Source: Acidithiobacillus sp. (lineage in GTDB: Bacteria > Pseudomonadota > Gammaproteobacteria > Acidithiobacillales > Acidithiobacillaceae). Taken from it: a DNA stretch of 35,058 nucleotides. A program made the translations under genes and the position numbers. The notes under the pieces were generated by a model, which searched no databases, had not been told where the DNA came from, and was given only the letters and a program-made list of their open reading frames with translations. The stretch lies in the NCBI GenBank assembly GCA_027365525.1, contig DAHXMJ010000057.1, forward strand, positions 73,730 to 108,787, written 5' to 3'. Position 1 is the stretch's first letter. The number at the start of each line of letters is the position of its first letter. Of this stretch, positions 24,294-33,769 are shown piece by piece.

Positions 24294-25418
24294 ATGATTC
24301 TGATTCTCGAAGGGGAGTTGCAGGAGACCTCGGCAGCCTACCAGGTGCTAGTACATTATCTGGAAAATCTGGAAGGTATCGAATACCGAGTCCACCGGGT
24401 GCAGGGAGCAGAGCAGACCCTGAGTGAAATTTACCTGATCGGGAATACCAAATCGCTGGACCTTGCAGTTATGGAATCCCTGCCTGGGGTCAAGAAGGCT
24501 ATCCGGGTTTCCCGGGAATACCGGGTGCTGGGCCGCCACCTTGATGATCAGCGCACGACAGGTTTCGACTATAACGGCGTACATTTTGGTCAGGACAATC
24601 TCAATGTGTTTGCCGGACTGTGTGCTGTGGATACTCCGGAACATGTAGAACAGATGATGCGGGCCCTTCAGGAAAATGGACAGGAATGCACCCGCATGGG
24701 GGCCTACAAGCCACGGACCAGCCCCTATGCCTTCCAGGGACACGGCAAGGAATGCCTTCCTTATGTTTTCGATCTTGCAGGAAAATATGGGATCCGGGTG
24801 ATCGCTATGGAAATCCTGCATGAAGCCCACATGGACGAAATACGGGAAGCCCTGCACAGGACTGGTAGCCCGACCGGTGTAATGCTCCAGATTGGTACCC
24901 GAAATACGCAGAATTTCGAGCTACTCAAGGCAGTAGGACGGCAGCAGGAGTTCCCGGTATTGCTCAAGCGCGGTTTTGGAATTACCTTGGAGGAATCCCT
25001 CAATGCTGCCGAGTACTTGGCTTCGGAAGGAAATTCACGGGTTGTTTTCGGACTGCGTGGAATGAAAACCAACCTGGGCGATCCCCACAGGAATTTTGTG
25101 GATTTTGCCCAGGTGCCCGCGGTCCGGCGCCTGACCCGCATGCCTGTCTGTATTGATCCTTCCCATTCAGTTGGGACACGGGATGCAGGTCCGGATGGAC
25201 TCATGGACATTTTTCAGGTGACAGCGCAGGGGGTGGTCGCAGGGGCCAATATGATTCTGGTAGATTTTCATCCCAATCCGTCTGCTGCGTTGGTGGATGG
25301 TCCCCAAGCACTGCGACTGGAAGAGTTGGCCTGGTTTCTGGAGGATGTGCGTATTGCCCGGGAAGCCTATGAGGAGCGCCGGCTGCTGGCAGAAGCCCAG
25401 CAGCGCGGGATTGGCTGA
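24294..25418 (+). CDS. DAHP synthase-like aldolase (class I-beta type), divergent active site
   Basis: The 374-aa protein looks like a class I-beta 3-deoxy-7-phosphoheptulonate synthase, the first enzyme of the shikimate pathway. A ~85-residue N-terminal ferredoxin-like domain precedes the TIM barrel. Conserved parts are MGAYKPRTSPYAFQGHGKE, LQIGTRNTQNFELLKAVG, PVLLKRG, DPSHS and DGPQAL. Differences from the usual motifs are clear: AGLCAVD for AGPCSVE, FGLRGMKT for xCERGIRT, HRNFVDF for TRNTLDL, and VDFHP for IEVHP, so a metal-ligand Glu has become Asp. The ATG at 24294 has AGAGGAG eight bases upstream; the frame upstream is spurious. It may be a working DAHP synthase with a variant site or a paralogue with another substrate. 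Confidence 0.85.
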   Translation: MILILEGELQETSAAYQVLVHYLENLEGIEYRVHRVQGAEQTLSEIYLIGNTKSLDLAVMESLPGVKKAIRVSREYRVLGRHLDDQRTTGFDYNGVHFGQDNLNVFAGLCAVDTPEHVEQMMRALQENGQECTRMGAYKPRTSPYAFQGHGKECLPYVFDLAGKYGIRVIAMEILHEAHMDEIREALHRTGSPTGVMLQIGTRNTQNFELLKAVGRQQEFPVLLKRGFGITLEESLNAAEYLASEGNSRVVFGLRGMKTNLGDPHRNFVDFAQVPAVRRLTRMPVCIDPSHSVGTRDAGPDGLMDIFQVTAQGVVAGANMILVDFHPNPSAALVDGPQALRLEELAWFLEDVRIAREAYEERRLLAEAQQRGIG

Positions 25419-25428
25419 AAAAAGCCAA
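25411..25428 (+). terminator. Small stem-loop over the stop codon of the DAHP synthase-like gene
   Basis: TTGGCT (25411-25416) and AGCCAA (25423-25428) form a 6-bp stem that includes part of the stop codon region. In the minus direction it ends next to a T6 run, so it may add to metG termination together with the larger stem at 25438. Confidence 0.4.
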
Positions 25429-25437
25429 GAATTCAGC

Positions 25438-25463
25438 GGATGGGGCTGCTGGCAGCCCCATCC
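25438..25463. terminator. Strong bidirectional stem-loop between convergent genes
   Basis: GGATGGGGCTGC (25438-25449) and GCAGCCCCATCC (25452-25463) form a perfect 12-bp stem with only two bases between. It lies between the stop of the DAHP synthase-like gene (25418) and the stop of metG (25481), so it probably ends both transcripts. No T-tract follows on the plus side. Confidence 0.75.
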
Positions 25464-25480
25464 TTAGCCTTGAGGCAGGG

Positions 25481-27496
25481 CTACCCGACTTTCATTCCCG
25501 GCTGGGCACCGCTGTCGGGAGCCAGAAGAAATGGGCCTCCTTCTGGCCCGCTGGCAGCCAGCACCATACCCTCAGAAATGCCAAACCGCAGCTTGCGGGG
25601 AGACAGATTGGCTACCATGACAGTGAGCCGTCCTGCCAGATCCTCAGGGATGTACGACTTTTTGATGCCCGCAAAGACAGTGCGCGGTCTGTTTTCGCCG
25701 ATGTCTAACTGGAGCCTCAGCAGTTTGTCGGCCCCCTCAACTGCTTCCGCCGACAAAATTCGTGCAATGCGCAAGTCTACCCGTGAGAATTCATCAATGC
25801 TGATACCGGGTTCCGCAGCAGGCTCTGGAATTCTTGTTTCACCCATGAGGTCTGTCTGGCTTACGGCTGGAATCTGGACCAGGGCTTCTACAGCGGTTTT
25901 TTCCATCCGTTGTAGAAGATGCTCGTAGACCTGAATGGTATGGCCAAGTAGGGGGGTTTCCAGAGCGTTCCAGTCTAGGGTAGATTGCAGAAAAGCCATG
26001 GACCGTTCTGCCAGTTGGGGTACAACCGGAGAAAGCAGGGTTACCAGAAGGCGGAAACAGTTGAGAGTGACGGTACAGACCTGGTGCAGGGCAGCCCGCT
26101 GGCCAGCATCCTTTGCAAGCAGCCAGGGCGCCTTGGCGTCTACATATGCATTGGCCTGATCCGCGATGCTGAGGATTTCGCGGATGGCACGTCCGTATTC
26201 ACGTGATTCGTACGCTGTAGCAATTTTCCCCCGCTGTTCTGACAGACTCCGATAAAGCGGGGCATCTTCGCCAAGACTCTGGGCGAGTTGGCCGGCGAAA
26301 TGCTTGTGGATAAAGCCGGCAGCCCTGGCAGCAAGGTTGACGATCTTTCCGACCAGGTCGCCATTTCCTTTCTGGAAAAAATCTTCCAGGCTGAGATCAA
26401 TGTCCTCCACCCGGCTGTTCAGTTTGCTTGCGAAATAGTAGCGGAGAAACTCTGGTTCCAGATGCTGGAGGTACTGCACAGCAGTGATGGACGTCCCCCG
26501 CGATTTGCTCATCTTGGAGCCATTAACTGTCATGAAACCGTGCGCAAAAATTCCCGTAGGCAGACGGAATCCTGCGCCCTGTAGCATGGCCGGCCAGAAA
26601 AGCGCGTGAAAATAGATGATGTCCTTGCCGATAAAGTGATAGACCTCCGCTCCCGCATCTGGTCCCCAGTAATCGTCAAAGCTGGCGTTATGGGTATCAC
26701 ACCAGTTTCTGGTAGCCGCCATGTAGCCGGGCAGGGCATCAAGCCAAACATAGAAATATTTCCCCGGCGCGTCCGGAACAGGTATCCCGAAATAGGGCGC
26801 GTCGCGGCTGATATCCCAGTCACTCAGACCTGTCTGGAACCATTCATCCAGCTTGTTTGCCATTTCCGGTTGGAGTGCTCCGCCATGGATCCATTCCTTC
26901 AGAAAATCACTGAAATCCGAGAGTCGGAAAAAATAGTGCTCCGCTGGACGTCGTTCCGGAACTGCACCGGAAACCGCCGATACCGGATTTAGCAGATCCG
27001 TGGGCGAATAGGTGGCCCCGCATGCCTCGCAATTGTCACCATACTGGTCAGAAGCCCCACAGGAAGGACAGGTTCCGCGGATGAACCGGTCAGGAAGGAA
27101 AATCCCGGCTACAGGATCATAGGCCTGTTCAATTTCCCGGACAACGATATGCTCCTGGTTGCGCAACCGCCGGTAAATTTCCTGTGAAAGGGCAAAATTT
27201 TCTGGAGAATGTGTGCTGTGGTAGGTATCAAAGCTGATGCCAAAAGCGGTGAAATCCTGTAGGTGTTCCCGGTGCATGCGGCTAACAAGTTTCTCGGGGG
27301 TAATTCCCTCCGACTGGGCCCTGAGCATGATGGGCGTGCCATGGGCGTCATCCGCGCAGACATAGATGCAGTCATTGCCCCGCAGCCGCTGGTAGCGGAC
27401 CCAGATATCTGTTTGGGTATATTCCACCATATGGCCAAGGTGCAGGGGGCCATTGGCATAGGGGAGGGCGCTTGTTACGAGAATTTTGCGTGTCAT
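25481..27496 (-). CDS. metG: Methionyl-tRNA synthetase
   Basis: MetG charges tRNA-Met. The 671-aa protein has HLGH (19-22), zinc cysteines at 143, 146, 156 and 159 (CPSC...CEAC), the block [14 protein letters not shown] and KMSKS (328-332). A C-terminal tRNA-binding OB-fold domain from about 565 includes [20 protein letters not shown] and [20 protein letters not shown]. The length is that of the E. coli-type dimeric enzyme. It is divergent from pepP across 118 bp and convergent with the DAHP synthase-like gene. Confidence 0.98.
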   Translation of the reverse strand: MTRKILVTSALPYANGPLHLGHMVEYTQTDIWVRYQRLRGNDCIYVCADDAHGTPIMLRAQSEGITPEKLVSRMHREHLQDFTAFGISFDTYHSTHSPENFALSQEIYRRLRNQEHIVVREIEQAYDPVAGIFLPDRFIRGTCPSCGASDQYGDNCEACGATYSPTDLLNPVSAVSGAVPERRPAEHYFFRLSDFSDFLKEWIHGGALQPEMANKLDEWFQTGLSDWDISRDAPYFGIPVPDAPGKYFYVWLDALPGYMAATRNWCDTHNASFDDYWGPDAGAEVYHFIGKDIIYFHALFWPAMLQGAGFRLPTGIFAHGFMTVNGSKMSKSRGTSITAVQYLQHLEPEFLRYYFASKLNSRVEDIDLSLEDFFQKGNGDLVGKIVNLAARAAGFIHKHFAGQLAQSLGEDAPLYRSLSEQRGKIATAYESREYGRAIREILSIADQANAYVDAKAPWLLAKDAGQRAALHQVCTVTLNCFRLLVTLLSPVVPQLAERSMAFLQSTLDWNALETPLLGHTIQVYEHLLQRMEKTAVEALVQIPAVSQTDLMGETRIPEPAAEPGISIDEFSRVDLRIARILSAEAVEGADKLLRLQLDIGENRPRTVFAGIKKSYIPEDLAGRLTVMVANLSPRKLRFGISEGMVLAASGPEGGPFLLAPDSGAQPGMKVG

Positions 27497-27586
27497 AGCG
27501 TGTTAAGTTACCTGCCTTGGGTGCTGCGGGCAATGGGCCGGGGTTTACGCTGCTCTGAGCGGACGTGCGGCCCCTGTTGTGGCATA

Positions 27587-27606
27587 CTCAGAAATATTGT
27601 TCTGAG
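27587..27606. promoter_or_regulatory. Dyad overlapping the pepP ribosome binding site
   Basis: CTCAGAA (27587-27593) and TTCTGAG (27600-27606) form a perfect 7-bp inverted repeat whose right arm includes the start of the GAGGA ribosome binding site of pepP. As RNA it could hide the site; as DNA it could be an operator in the metG/pepP divergent region. The role is inferred. Confidence 0.45.
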
Positions 27607-27614
27607 GACCCCAC

Positions 27615-28976
27615 ATGGAACCCAACCTGCTCCCACGGCCAGACTATGAGGGCCGACGCCGCCAGCTGATGGCAAAAATGTCGGATCGTGGTGTGCTGGT
27701 TCTGCCGACGGCCGGTCTTCAGACCCGCAGCCGCGATGTCTATTACCCGTTTCGGGCAGACAGTGATTTTTTCTATCTGACAGGCTTTGCCGAGCCGGAA
27801 GCGGTGTTGGTTCTGGCACCCGGATATGCCGGGGGAGAGCAGCTACTGTTCTGCCGGGCAAGAGATCCCGAACGGGAGGTCTGGGATGGCCGGAGGGCAG
27901 GGCTGGAGGGCGCGCTGGAAACATGCCAGGTAGACAGGTGCTACGACATCCGGGAAATTGATGCCATTCTCCCCAACATATTGGAAAACCGAGAAGTCCT
28001 ACTATATCCCATGGGGCAGGCTGTGGAGCTGGATGCCCGTGTACAGCAGTGGCGTAGCCACGCCAAATCAAGGGCGCGTCAGGGCGTGCGCTATCCCGTA
28101 GAACTGGTAGAAACTGGCTATCTGCTCCATGAAATGCGGCTTATCAAGGATCCGACCGAACAGGAAATCATGCGTGCTGCAATCGGAATGAGCGCTGCTG
28201 GTCATAGATACGGAATGCGGCAGTGCCGCCCCGGCATGCATGAGTACCAGCTCCAGGCAGAAATAGAACATGTTTTTCACCGGTTGGGGGCCTCGCATGT
28301 GGCATATCCGAGTATTGTTGGTGCAGGTGCCAATGCCTGCATTCTGCACTACACCGAAAACCGGGACCGGATGCAGCAGGGCGATCTGGTTCTTGTGGAC
28401 GCTGGGGCAGAGCTCCAAGGCTATGCAGGGGATATTACCCGGACCTATCCAGTAAATGGGACCTTCAGTCCCGCCCAGCTTGCAGTCTACGATCTGGTTC
28501 TGAAAAGCCAGCTGGCGGCCATTGAGAAACTGGAGATCGGGCGTTCTGTCGCAGACTACCACGAGGCCGCGGTAGAAATTCTGGTGGATGGTCTGCGGGA
28601 TCTGGGAATTCTGCGGGAAGGCCGGGAGGAAATTCTGGAGCGGCAGCTGTACCGCTCCTTTTACATGCACCGTACCGGCCACTGGCTGGGCATGGACGTC
28701 CACGATGTGGGCGCCTATCGCAGTCCCGATGGCCAGTGGCGCAATCTTGAGGCCGGAATGGTGCTGACTGCGGAACCTGGGCTGTATTTCCCACCCGACT
28801 GTGCGGATGTTCCCGAAATGTACCGGGGGATTGGAATCCGCATAGAAGATGATGTACTGGTCACGCGGGAAGGACCTGAGATTCTTTCTGCAGGCGTACC
28901 CAAGATGCCAGCCGATATTGAGGATCTTATGGCTCTCGGGGAGTCCGTTGCTGCCCAGTATTTCCGGTCATCATGA
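27615..28976 (+). CDS. pepP: Xaa-Pro aminopeptidase
   Basis: PepP removes the N-terminal residue from peptides with proline in second place. The 453-aa protein has an N-terminal aminopeptidase P domain (RDVYYPFRADSDFFYLTGFA) and a C-terminal pita-bread domain. The five metal ligands are visible in order: Asp in VLVDAGAE and in YAGDITRTYPVNG, His in HRTGHWLGMDVHDVG, Glu in LTAEPGLYF and Glu in GIGIRIEDDVLVT. GAGGA lies about 8 nt before the ATG. Its stop codon is directly adjacent to the convergent stop of the 3D-domain gene. Confidence 0.96.
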   Translation: MEPNLLPRPDYEGRRRQLMAKMSDRGVLVLPTAGLQTRSRDVYYPFRADSDFFYLTGFAEPEAVLVLAPGYAGGEQLLFCRARDPEREVWDGRRAGLEGALETCQVDRCYDIREIDAILPNILENREVLLYPMGQAVELDARVQQWRSHAKSRARQGVRYPVELVETGYLLHEMRLIKDPTEQEIMRAAIGMSAAGHRYGMRQCRPGMHEYQLQAEIEHVFHRLGASHVAYPSIVGAGANACILHYTENRDRMQQGDLVLVDAGAELQGYAGDITRTYPVNGTFSPAQLAVYDLVLKSQLAAIEKLEIGRSVADYHEAAVEILVDGLRDLGILREGREEILERQLYRSFYMHRTGHWLGMDVHDVGAYRSPDGQWRNLEAGMVLTAEPGLYFPPDCADVPEMYRGIGIRIEDDVLVTREGPEILSAGVPKMPADIEDLMALGESVAAQYFRSS

Positions 28977-29507
28977 ACTCAGGCTTTGTACCTGCCTGCG
29001 CCGACCGATTCTCAGTTCTGCCTGCTGGACACCAAAATTCTGGGCCTGCCGTACCGTGCCCATAAGAATGTCCGCGGCCATATGGTAGCGGGGATTCATG
29101 GTATCCCAGACTATCCCATGGATGACGGCGCCAGATGCCAGGACAATTTCGACGTGCTCGCCGCAGCGGTTGTTTCCATCTCTTCGGAAAAAAAGGTCCT
29201 GGGAAAGGGCGATCTGGTTGGGACGGGTTGGTCCACAGGCCGATACGCGTGGATCGCTGTCGGTCTGCCAGTGGACGGCATTGTAGGCCGTTACCCGGTG
29301 CAGGTAGAACATCCGGTGATTGAGGTACAGGGCTCCCACGGCAACGTGCATTGCCGCAGGTACACCGATCTCTCCACCGGCGGCGTTTTCCTGGTTCCCT
29401 GACGGAAAAACCCCGGCATTGTGCACATGTGCGCCCGGCAGGTTCTGCCGGGTTAGGGATAGTTCGCTGGGCAGAATCATGGCCATTATAGCCAGACCCA
29501 AGCCCAT
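28971..29507 (-). CDS. Exported 3D-domain (double-psi beta-barrel) protein
   Basis: The 178-aa protein has a short hydrophobic N-terminus (LGLAIMAMIL) suggesting export, then a 3D domain. The domain is recognisable from VTAYNAVHWQTDSDPRVSAC, GPTRPNQIALSQDLFFRR, CGEHVEIVL and the signature WDTMNPRYHMAADILMG, whose aspartates give the domain its name. Such domains occur in cell-wall-acting proteins related to RlpA and MltA. I use the ATG at 29507, which has GGAGAAAG upstream; the TTG at 29531 has its AAGGAG too close. Its TGA lies against the convergent pepP TGA, so the two coding regions share six bases. The substrate is inferred to be peptidoglycan. Confidence 0.82.
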   Translation of the reverse strand: MGLGLAIMAMILPSELSLTRQNLPGAHVHNAGVFPSGNQENAAGGEIGVPAAMHVAVGALYLNHRMFYLHRVTAYNAVHWQTDSDPRVSACGPTRPNQIALSQDLFFRRDGNNRCGEHVEIVLASGAVIHGIVWDTMNPRYHMAADILMGTVRQAQNFGVQQAELRIGRRRQVQSLSS

Positions 29508-29807
29508 GCTGACTTTCTCCAGCAACAGCAAGGCTCCTTTTGCCCTAGGGATCTTCTGCCGGATCCAGCCGCCTGATGGCGGTCTTTTCCTCTGACAATA
29601 GCATTTGGGATACAGATATTCCCAAAAAAAACCATAAAAATCAACATGATAAAAAATTGATGCAAAACAGTATGTTATGTCTGCATGTTAAGGCTGGTTC
29701 TGGGGAATGGAATTCGACAGGACATCCAGGAGAGCAGCATTGCAGCCGGCAAGTGTGGTGGTTAGGCAGAAACTGCATGGGACCCAGCCCAGCCAGCAGA
29801 CGGATTG
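29508..29807. other. 300-bp spacer between the coaX and 3D-protein genes
   Basis: This spacer is AT-rich around 29610-29680 (with an A7 run) and likely holds the promoter of the minus-strand 3D-protein gene. A small stem-loop CCGCC/GGCGG on the minus strand lies near 29567-29580. At 29694-29740 a stretch recalls a tmRNA 5' end but lacks the rest of such a gene. No coding region is recognisable. Confidence 0.4.
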
Positions 29808-30557
29808 TTATCTACTGGAGTGGCCCTGCAGGGTTACAAGAAGATAAAAGCCGCGCAGCAGGAGATTCTCGTCCTGTATGGCGTCAGGAACAGCAGGAGC
29901 AAGAACCTGCGTGTCTCCACCAGTGAGCAGGATGACCGCGTTTTCAGCTATAAGGCGGTAATCCGCAACTGCAGAGCGGATAGCTGCCAGCGCAGAGTGG
30001 TACACCCCTGTCTGGATAGCCAGACCGGTAGAGTTGCCCAGCATGTCCCGGGGTGGAGGAAACACGTCCTCCAGGCGGGGCAGAAGTGCGGTTTCCCTGG
30101 CAAGGCAGTGGATCTGCATCCGAAGGCCAGGCAAAATCCTGCCGCCCAGAAAGCGTCCGTTTTGGAGCAGGTCCATGGTAATTGCTGTACCAGCATCAAT
30201 CACAATAGAGTCCGGGTAGGTGTGACCATCAAGGGCAGCCAGAAGACAGCAGCGCCGGTCAAAGCCAAGGCTCTCGGGCGGTGTGTATGCATGAGGAACC
30301 AGGGCGTGAAAATGCTCGGGATCCCATGAGGGAAGGGAGGTACCAGACAGGGCAGTATTCCATGCAGAGATGGCGTGGGGTACAACCCCGCCTATGTAGA
30401 CGTTTTCCTGTTTTAGTGCCTGCGTCCATGTTGCCGGCAAATCGCTGAGAACCCTTGCTGCTGGCCACGCGGTTGGCCAGTTCCGGCATTGGAAATGGTG
30501 GCCATCTTTCGTGCGGGCGATCCTGGTGTTCGTATTCCCTACACTGATCAGGATCAT
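29808..30557 (-). CDS. coaX: Type III pantothenate kinase, with an altered first motif
   Basis: CoaX phosphorylates pantothenate, the first step of coenzyme A synthesis. The 249-aa protein has the type III blocks YIGGVVP, LGFDRRCCLLAA (family GxDR), VIDAGTAITMDLL, GGRILPGLRMQ, and NSTGLAIQTGVY. The N-terminal phosphate loop normally reads DxGNT; here it is ISVGNTNTRIA, so Ser5 stands where the Asp that coordinates the phosphate-metal is expected. This could lower activity, or a neighbouring residue may compensate. Its ATG overlaps the birA stop by four bases. A birA-coaX pair is common in beta- and gamma-proteobacteria. Confidence 0.88.
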   Translation of the reverse strand: MILISVGNTNTRIARTKDGHHFQCRNWPTAWPAARVLSDLPATWTQALKQENVYIGGVVPHAISAWNTALSGTSLPSWDPEHFHALVPHAYTPPESLGFDRRCCLLAALDGHTYPDSIVIDAGTAITMDLLQNGRFLGGRILPGLRMQIHCLARETALLPRLEDVFPPPRDMLGNSTGLAIQTGVYHSALAAIRSAVADYRLIAENAVILLTGGDTQVLAPAVPDAIQDENLLLRGFYLLVTLQGHSSR

Positions 30558-31492
30558 GGAAGTGGCCTGATGCGGATATCCCCAGCACTGACCAGCCGCT
30601 TGTGCTGCCCCTCTTGGATCAGCAGGCGGCCATCGCTGGTAACGCCCAGCGCAATAATCTGGCGTTCTTCTCCTTCCTGGCAGATGGTTGCCGGTTTGCC
30701 AGAAAGCCGGTCGGCAGCATTCCAGCGGTCCGTAAATTCGTCAAAACCCCCGCCTTCCAGCAGCGCGAAATCAGCCTGCCACTGCCTGAGTACCAGATCG
30801 GCAAGTTCCCGGCGTGTCCAGGAAACGCCCAGTCTCGCGAGACAGACTGCACTGTCGGGTAGGGCCACGTCTTCCAGCACATTGATTCCAAGTCCCAGAA
30901 CCCAGCGCTGCTGGGCTCCCTGCCGCCGCCCTTCCATCAGAACACCGCCCAGCTTTCTCTGTCCGACCCAAAGATCATTCGGCCATTTTACCCACAGATC
31001 CGGAATCCATTCCCTGAGAACCAGAAAGACCCCGAGAGCTGCAACCAGAGGGAGCGTACCAGGTGCAGAAACAGGGGGCGTCACAGCGACACTAAGATAG
31101 AGATGCCGCCCATAAGGAGAATGCCATGTCCGTCCACGGCGGCCACGCCCTGCCCACTGGGCTTCCGCAATGCCGAGATGCAGCTGGGGGTTCGATAGAA
31201 GCTGTAGATTGCTTGAATTGCAGAATGACCAAATCTGGGCCTTGCAGGCGGGGATGTCCCATGCGGACGCCAAGCGGTCCCTGTCCCAAGGCTGTTCAGG
31301 ATGGTGCAGGTGCCAGTATCCTTCATCCAGGTCCAGTGTAACAGGGAGTCCCCATCGTTCCGCTTCCAGGACCATCTGCCCGTCGTGCCTCCTGCCCAGG
31401 GGAACAGGCACTCCCCTGTCCAGATTTTCTAGCAATTCCAGGAGTCCGCGCGATGGTGCTTCAGACGCGGATATGGCCGTCTCCCAAAACAA
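30554..31492 (-). CDS. birA: Biotin-[acetyl-CoA-carboxylase] ligase
   Basis: BirA activates biotin and attaches it to the biotin carboxyl carrier protein. The 312-aa protein has the catalytic GRGRRGR (115-121) in [20 protein letters not shown], the segment [27 protein letters not shown] and the C-terminal SH3-like domain ([12 protein letters not shown]). The STN motif is NSSN (92-95). The N-terminal ~60 residues (LLELLENL ... [13 protein letters not shown]) look like the repressor helix-turn-helix but are weakly conserved, so DNA binding is uncertain. The start is a TTG at 31492 without a good ribosome binding site, overlapping proA by 32 bp, so the exact start is unsure. Confidence 0.9.
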   Translation of the reverse strand: MFWETAISASEAPSRGLLELLENLDRGVPVPLGRRHDGQMVLEAERWGLPVTLDLDEGYWHLHHPEQPWDRDRLASAWDIPACKAQIWSFCNSSNLQLLSNPQLHLGIAEAQWAGRGRRGRTWHSPYGRHLYLSVAVTPPVSAPGTLPLVAALGVFLVLREWIPDLWVKWPNDLWVGQRKLGGVLMEGRRQGAQQRWVLGLGINVLEDVALPDSAVCLARLGVSWTRRELADLVLRQWQADFALLEGGGFDEFTDRWNAADRLSGKPATICQEGEERQIIALGVTSDGRLLIQEGQHKRLVSAGDIRIRPLP

Positions 31493-32729
31493 TCCATTTC
31501 TGCAGGGTCAAACCCTCCAGACCCACGGGGCCGCGCACATGCAGACGGTTGGTAGAAATGCCGATTTCGGCACCCAGACCGTATTCGAAACCATCAGCAA
31601 AACGGGTTGAGGCGTTGACCATTACAGAGCTGGAATCCACCTCACGAAGAAAACGGCGGGCATGGGCATAGTTCTCGGTAATGATGCTTTCGGTATGCTG
31701 TGAACCATAGTGGTTGATGTGGTTGATGGCCTCATCAAGACTGTCTACAATTTTCAGCGAGACTGTCGGCCCTAGGTATTCCATGCCATAGTCTTCTTCG
31801 GTTGCTATCCTGGCGTCACGGATCCTCGGGAGGCTCTCGGAGCATGCCCGGATTTCAATCCCTTTTTCTTGCAAGGCATTGGTAATGGGAGACAGGAGGT
31901 CAGCAGCCCGGTCCCGATGGATGAGCAGGCTTTCCGCCGTGTTGCAGGTGCCCAGTCTCTGGGTTTTGGCGTTGACGACGATCTTCAGAGCCTTTCCGGA
32001 ATCCGCATCACTGTCCACATAGACATGGCAGTTGCCATCCAGATGCATGATAACCGGGACTTTTGCTTCCTCACGGATTCTGGCAAGAAGCCCCTTCCCT
32101 CCTCTTGGAATAACTACATCCACATGTCTGTCCATCTGGATCAGGATGCTCACGGCCTCGCGGTCGGCCGTGTGGACATACTGCACGAGGTCTAGGGGCA
32201 GCCCCGCCTTCCCCAGGGCGGCTCGCAGGCGTTCTGCAATGGCCATGTTGCTGTGCAGGGACTCTGAACCACCGCGCAAAATGACAGCGTTGCCCGATTT
32301 GACGCAGAGCCCTGCAGCATCAGCAGTAACATTTGGGCGGGATTCATAGATCATGGCAATTACCCCAAGGGGCATGCGCATTTTTCCTACCTGAATGCCA
32401 CTTGGCTGGTATGCCAGGCCAGTAATTTCCCCGACAGGATCGGGCAGCGCGGCGATTTGCTCTAGCCCTTCCGCCATTTTTTCGATACGCGGTTCATCAA
32501 GCCGCAGGCGGTCAACAAATGCTTCGTCCCGTCCAGATTCCTCGGCCATACGCAGGTCTTTCCGGTTAGCGCGCAGCAGGTCACCTGCATCCCGTCGCAG
32601 AAATTCCCCCATGCAGTGCAGGGCGTTATTTTTGCCTGAAGGCACAAGGCACATAAGCCGGCGTTGGGCACTCCTCGCCCTGGATCCAATGTGTTCCATT
32701 TCCATGCTGAGATCTTCAGACACGCACAC
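31461..32729 (-). CDS. proA: Gamma-glutamyl phosphate reductase
   Basis: ProA reduces gamma-glutamyl phosphate to the semialdehyde in proline synthesis. The 422-aa protein has the family blocks [40 protein letters not shown] and the catalytic Cys in [51 protein letters not shown] close the C-terminus. I use the GTG at 32729 with GGGAG four bases upstream; the ATG at 32705 is an alternative. It lies 41 bp after holA and overlaps birA, within the leuS-lptE-holA-proA-birA-coaX run. The partner proB is not in the window. Confidence 0.96.
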   Translation of the reverse strand: MCVSEDLSMEMEHIGSRARSAQRRLMCLVPSGKNNALHCMGEFLRRDAGDLLRANRKDLRMAEESGRDEAFVDRLRLDEPRIEKMAEGLEQIAALPDPVGEITGLAYQPSGIQVGKMRMPLGVIAMIYESRPNVTADAAGLCVKSGNAVILRGGSESLHSNMAIAERLRAALGKAGLPLDLVQYVHTADREAVSILIQMDRHVDVVIPRGGKGLLARIREEAKVPVIMHLDGNCHVYVDSDADSGKALKIVVNAKTQRLGTCNTAESLLIHRDRAADLLSPITNALQEKGIEIRACSESLPRIRDARIATEEDYGMEYLGPTVSLKIVDSLDEAINHINHYGSQHTESIITENYAHARRFLREVDSSSVMVNASTRFADGFEYGLGAEIGISTNRLHVRGPVGLEGLTLQKWIVLGDGHIRV

Positions 32730-32770
32730 TACTCCCGCATTGGTGATATCACTGGAAATCTATTTTGCCG

Positions 32771-33769
32771 TCACCGGGGGCCGACGGCAATGCACAGGGC
32801 AAGATCCTCAAGGGATGACCAGACTGGGGTGGGTTTTTGACCCTTGATTCCGGCATCGATCTGTATGCAGTCCCCTATGCGCTCCCAGAGAAATTTGGGT
32901 GGGAGGCGCCGGGAAGCGTCAGACAGCCAGCTGCTGCGCGGCGGGAAGACGCGTTCCTGTCGCATCACATCTGCTGGATGGCCATCCTGGATCTTGAGCA
33001 GCAGGGTAAGATCCCTATGGAGTGCCCAGAGTACCAGAACAGGCTCCGTATTGCCCTGGCGTATCCGCTGCAGGATCCGCAGCACCCGGGCGGTTTCCCC
33101 GCGAAGGGTGGCATCGGTCAGATCAGAAATGCTGAACAAGCTGCTGTCGCCCAGAATTCCCCGAATTTCTTCCAGGCCAATGTGCTGTCCGGGATGGGAC
33201 TGGACGAGGCGCTGTATGGCCTGCTGGCAGACAAAAAGCTGGCCTGCACTGAGATCGGCCAGCATCTGGATGGCTTCCGGACCGGCGGCAAGCCCGGCAT
33301 CCTGAAGCCGCCGGGACACCCACCGGGGCCATTCTTGGGCATTGGGTGGATAGGCCAGGAAAACTCCCGTTCCTTTATGCCGGTCCAGTGCCTGAAACCA
33401 GGCATTTTTCTGTGCGCTGGCATCCGGGCGGGGGCCAAGTAGCAGCAGCCGGGTGTCCCGGGGAGGGCTGCCCAGCCAGTACTGTATGGCGGCACTGCCT
33501 TCCTTGACAATTTTCAGGCTGTCAATGCGCAGGACGACTACGCGTGACTCGGAAAACAGGGGAATAGAATCACGTTCCGTTACTAGCAGTTCCCATGGCT
33601 GGTCCTGCTGGTAGAGCCGCTGGTGGGTGGAAAATCCGGTTTTTCTCCAAGATTCGAGAAGGGCATGTTCCGCCTCGGCAAGCAGGAAGGCATCGTCGGA
33701 AAAAAGTGCGTAGACAAGGCCTTCAGGCCTGCGGAGATGCTCCTGCCATTCGGTTTCTTTGAGCCGCAT
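32771..33769 (-). CDS. holA: DNA polymerase III subunit delta
   Basis: HolA opens the sliding clamp in the clamp-loader complex. The 332-aa protein has the family N-terminus (LVYALFSDDAFLLAEAEHAL), the SESRVVVLRI block, SLFSISDLTDATLRGE and a helical collar domain (VLVLWALHRDLTLLLKIQ). It lacks nothing obvious and has the usual length. Its ATG overlaps the lptE stop (TGATG). The order lptE-holA is widely conserved. Confidence 0.94.
   Translation of the reverse strand: MRLKETEWQEHLRRPEGLVYALFSDDAFLLAEAEHALLESWRKTGFSTHQRLYQQDQPWELLVTERDSIPLFSESRVVVLRIDSLKIVKEGSAAIQYWLGSPPRDTRLLLLGPRPDASAQKNAWFQALDRHKGTGVFLAYPPNAQEWPRWVSRRLQDAGLAAGPEAIQMLADLSAGQLFVCQQAIQRLVQSHPGQHIGLEEIRGILGDSSLFSISDLTDATLRGETARVLRILQRIRQGNTEPVLVLWALHRDLTLLLKIQDGHPADVMRQERVFPPRSSWLSDASRRLPPKFLWERIGDCIQIDAGIKGQKPTPVWSSLEDLALCIAVGPR

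Noticed and set aside
29691-29800. Possible tmRNA 5' end (GGTTCTGGGGAATGGAATTC and GACAGG)
   Set aside because: It recalls the tmRNA start, but there is no tag-peptide frame, no matching 3' tRNA half, and the needed length would run into coaX.
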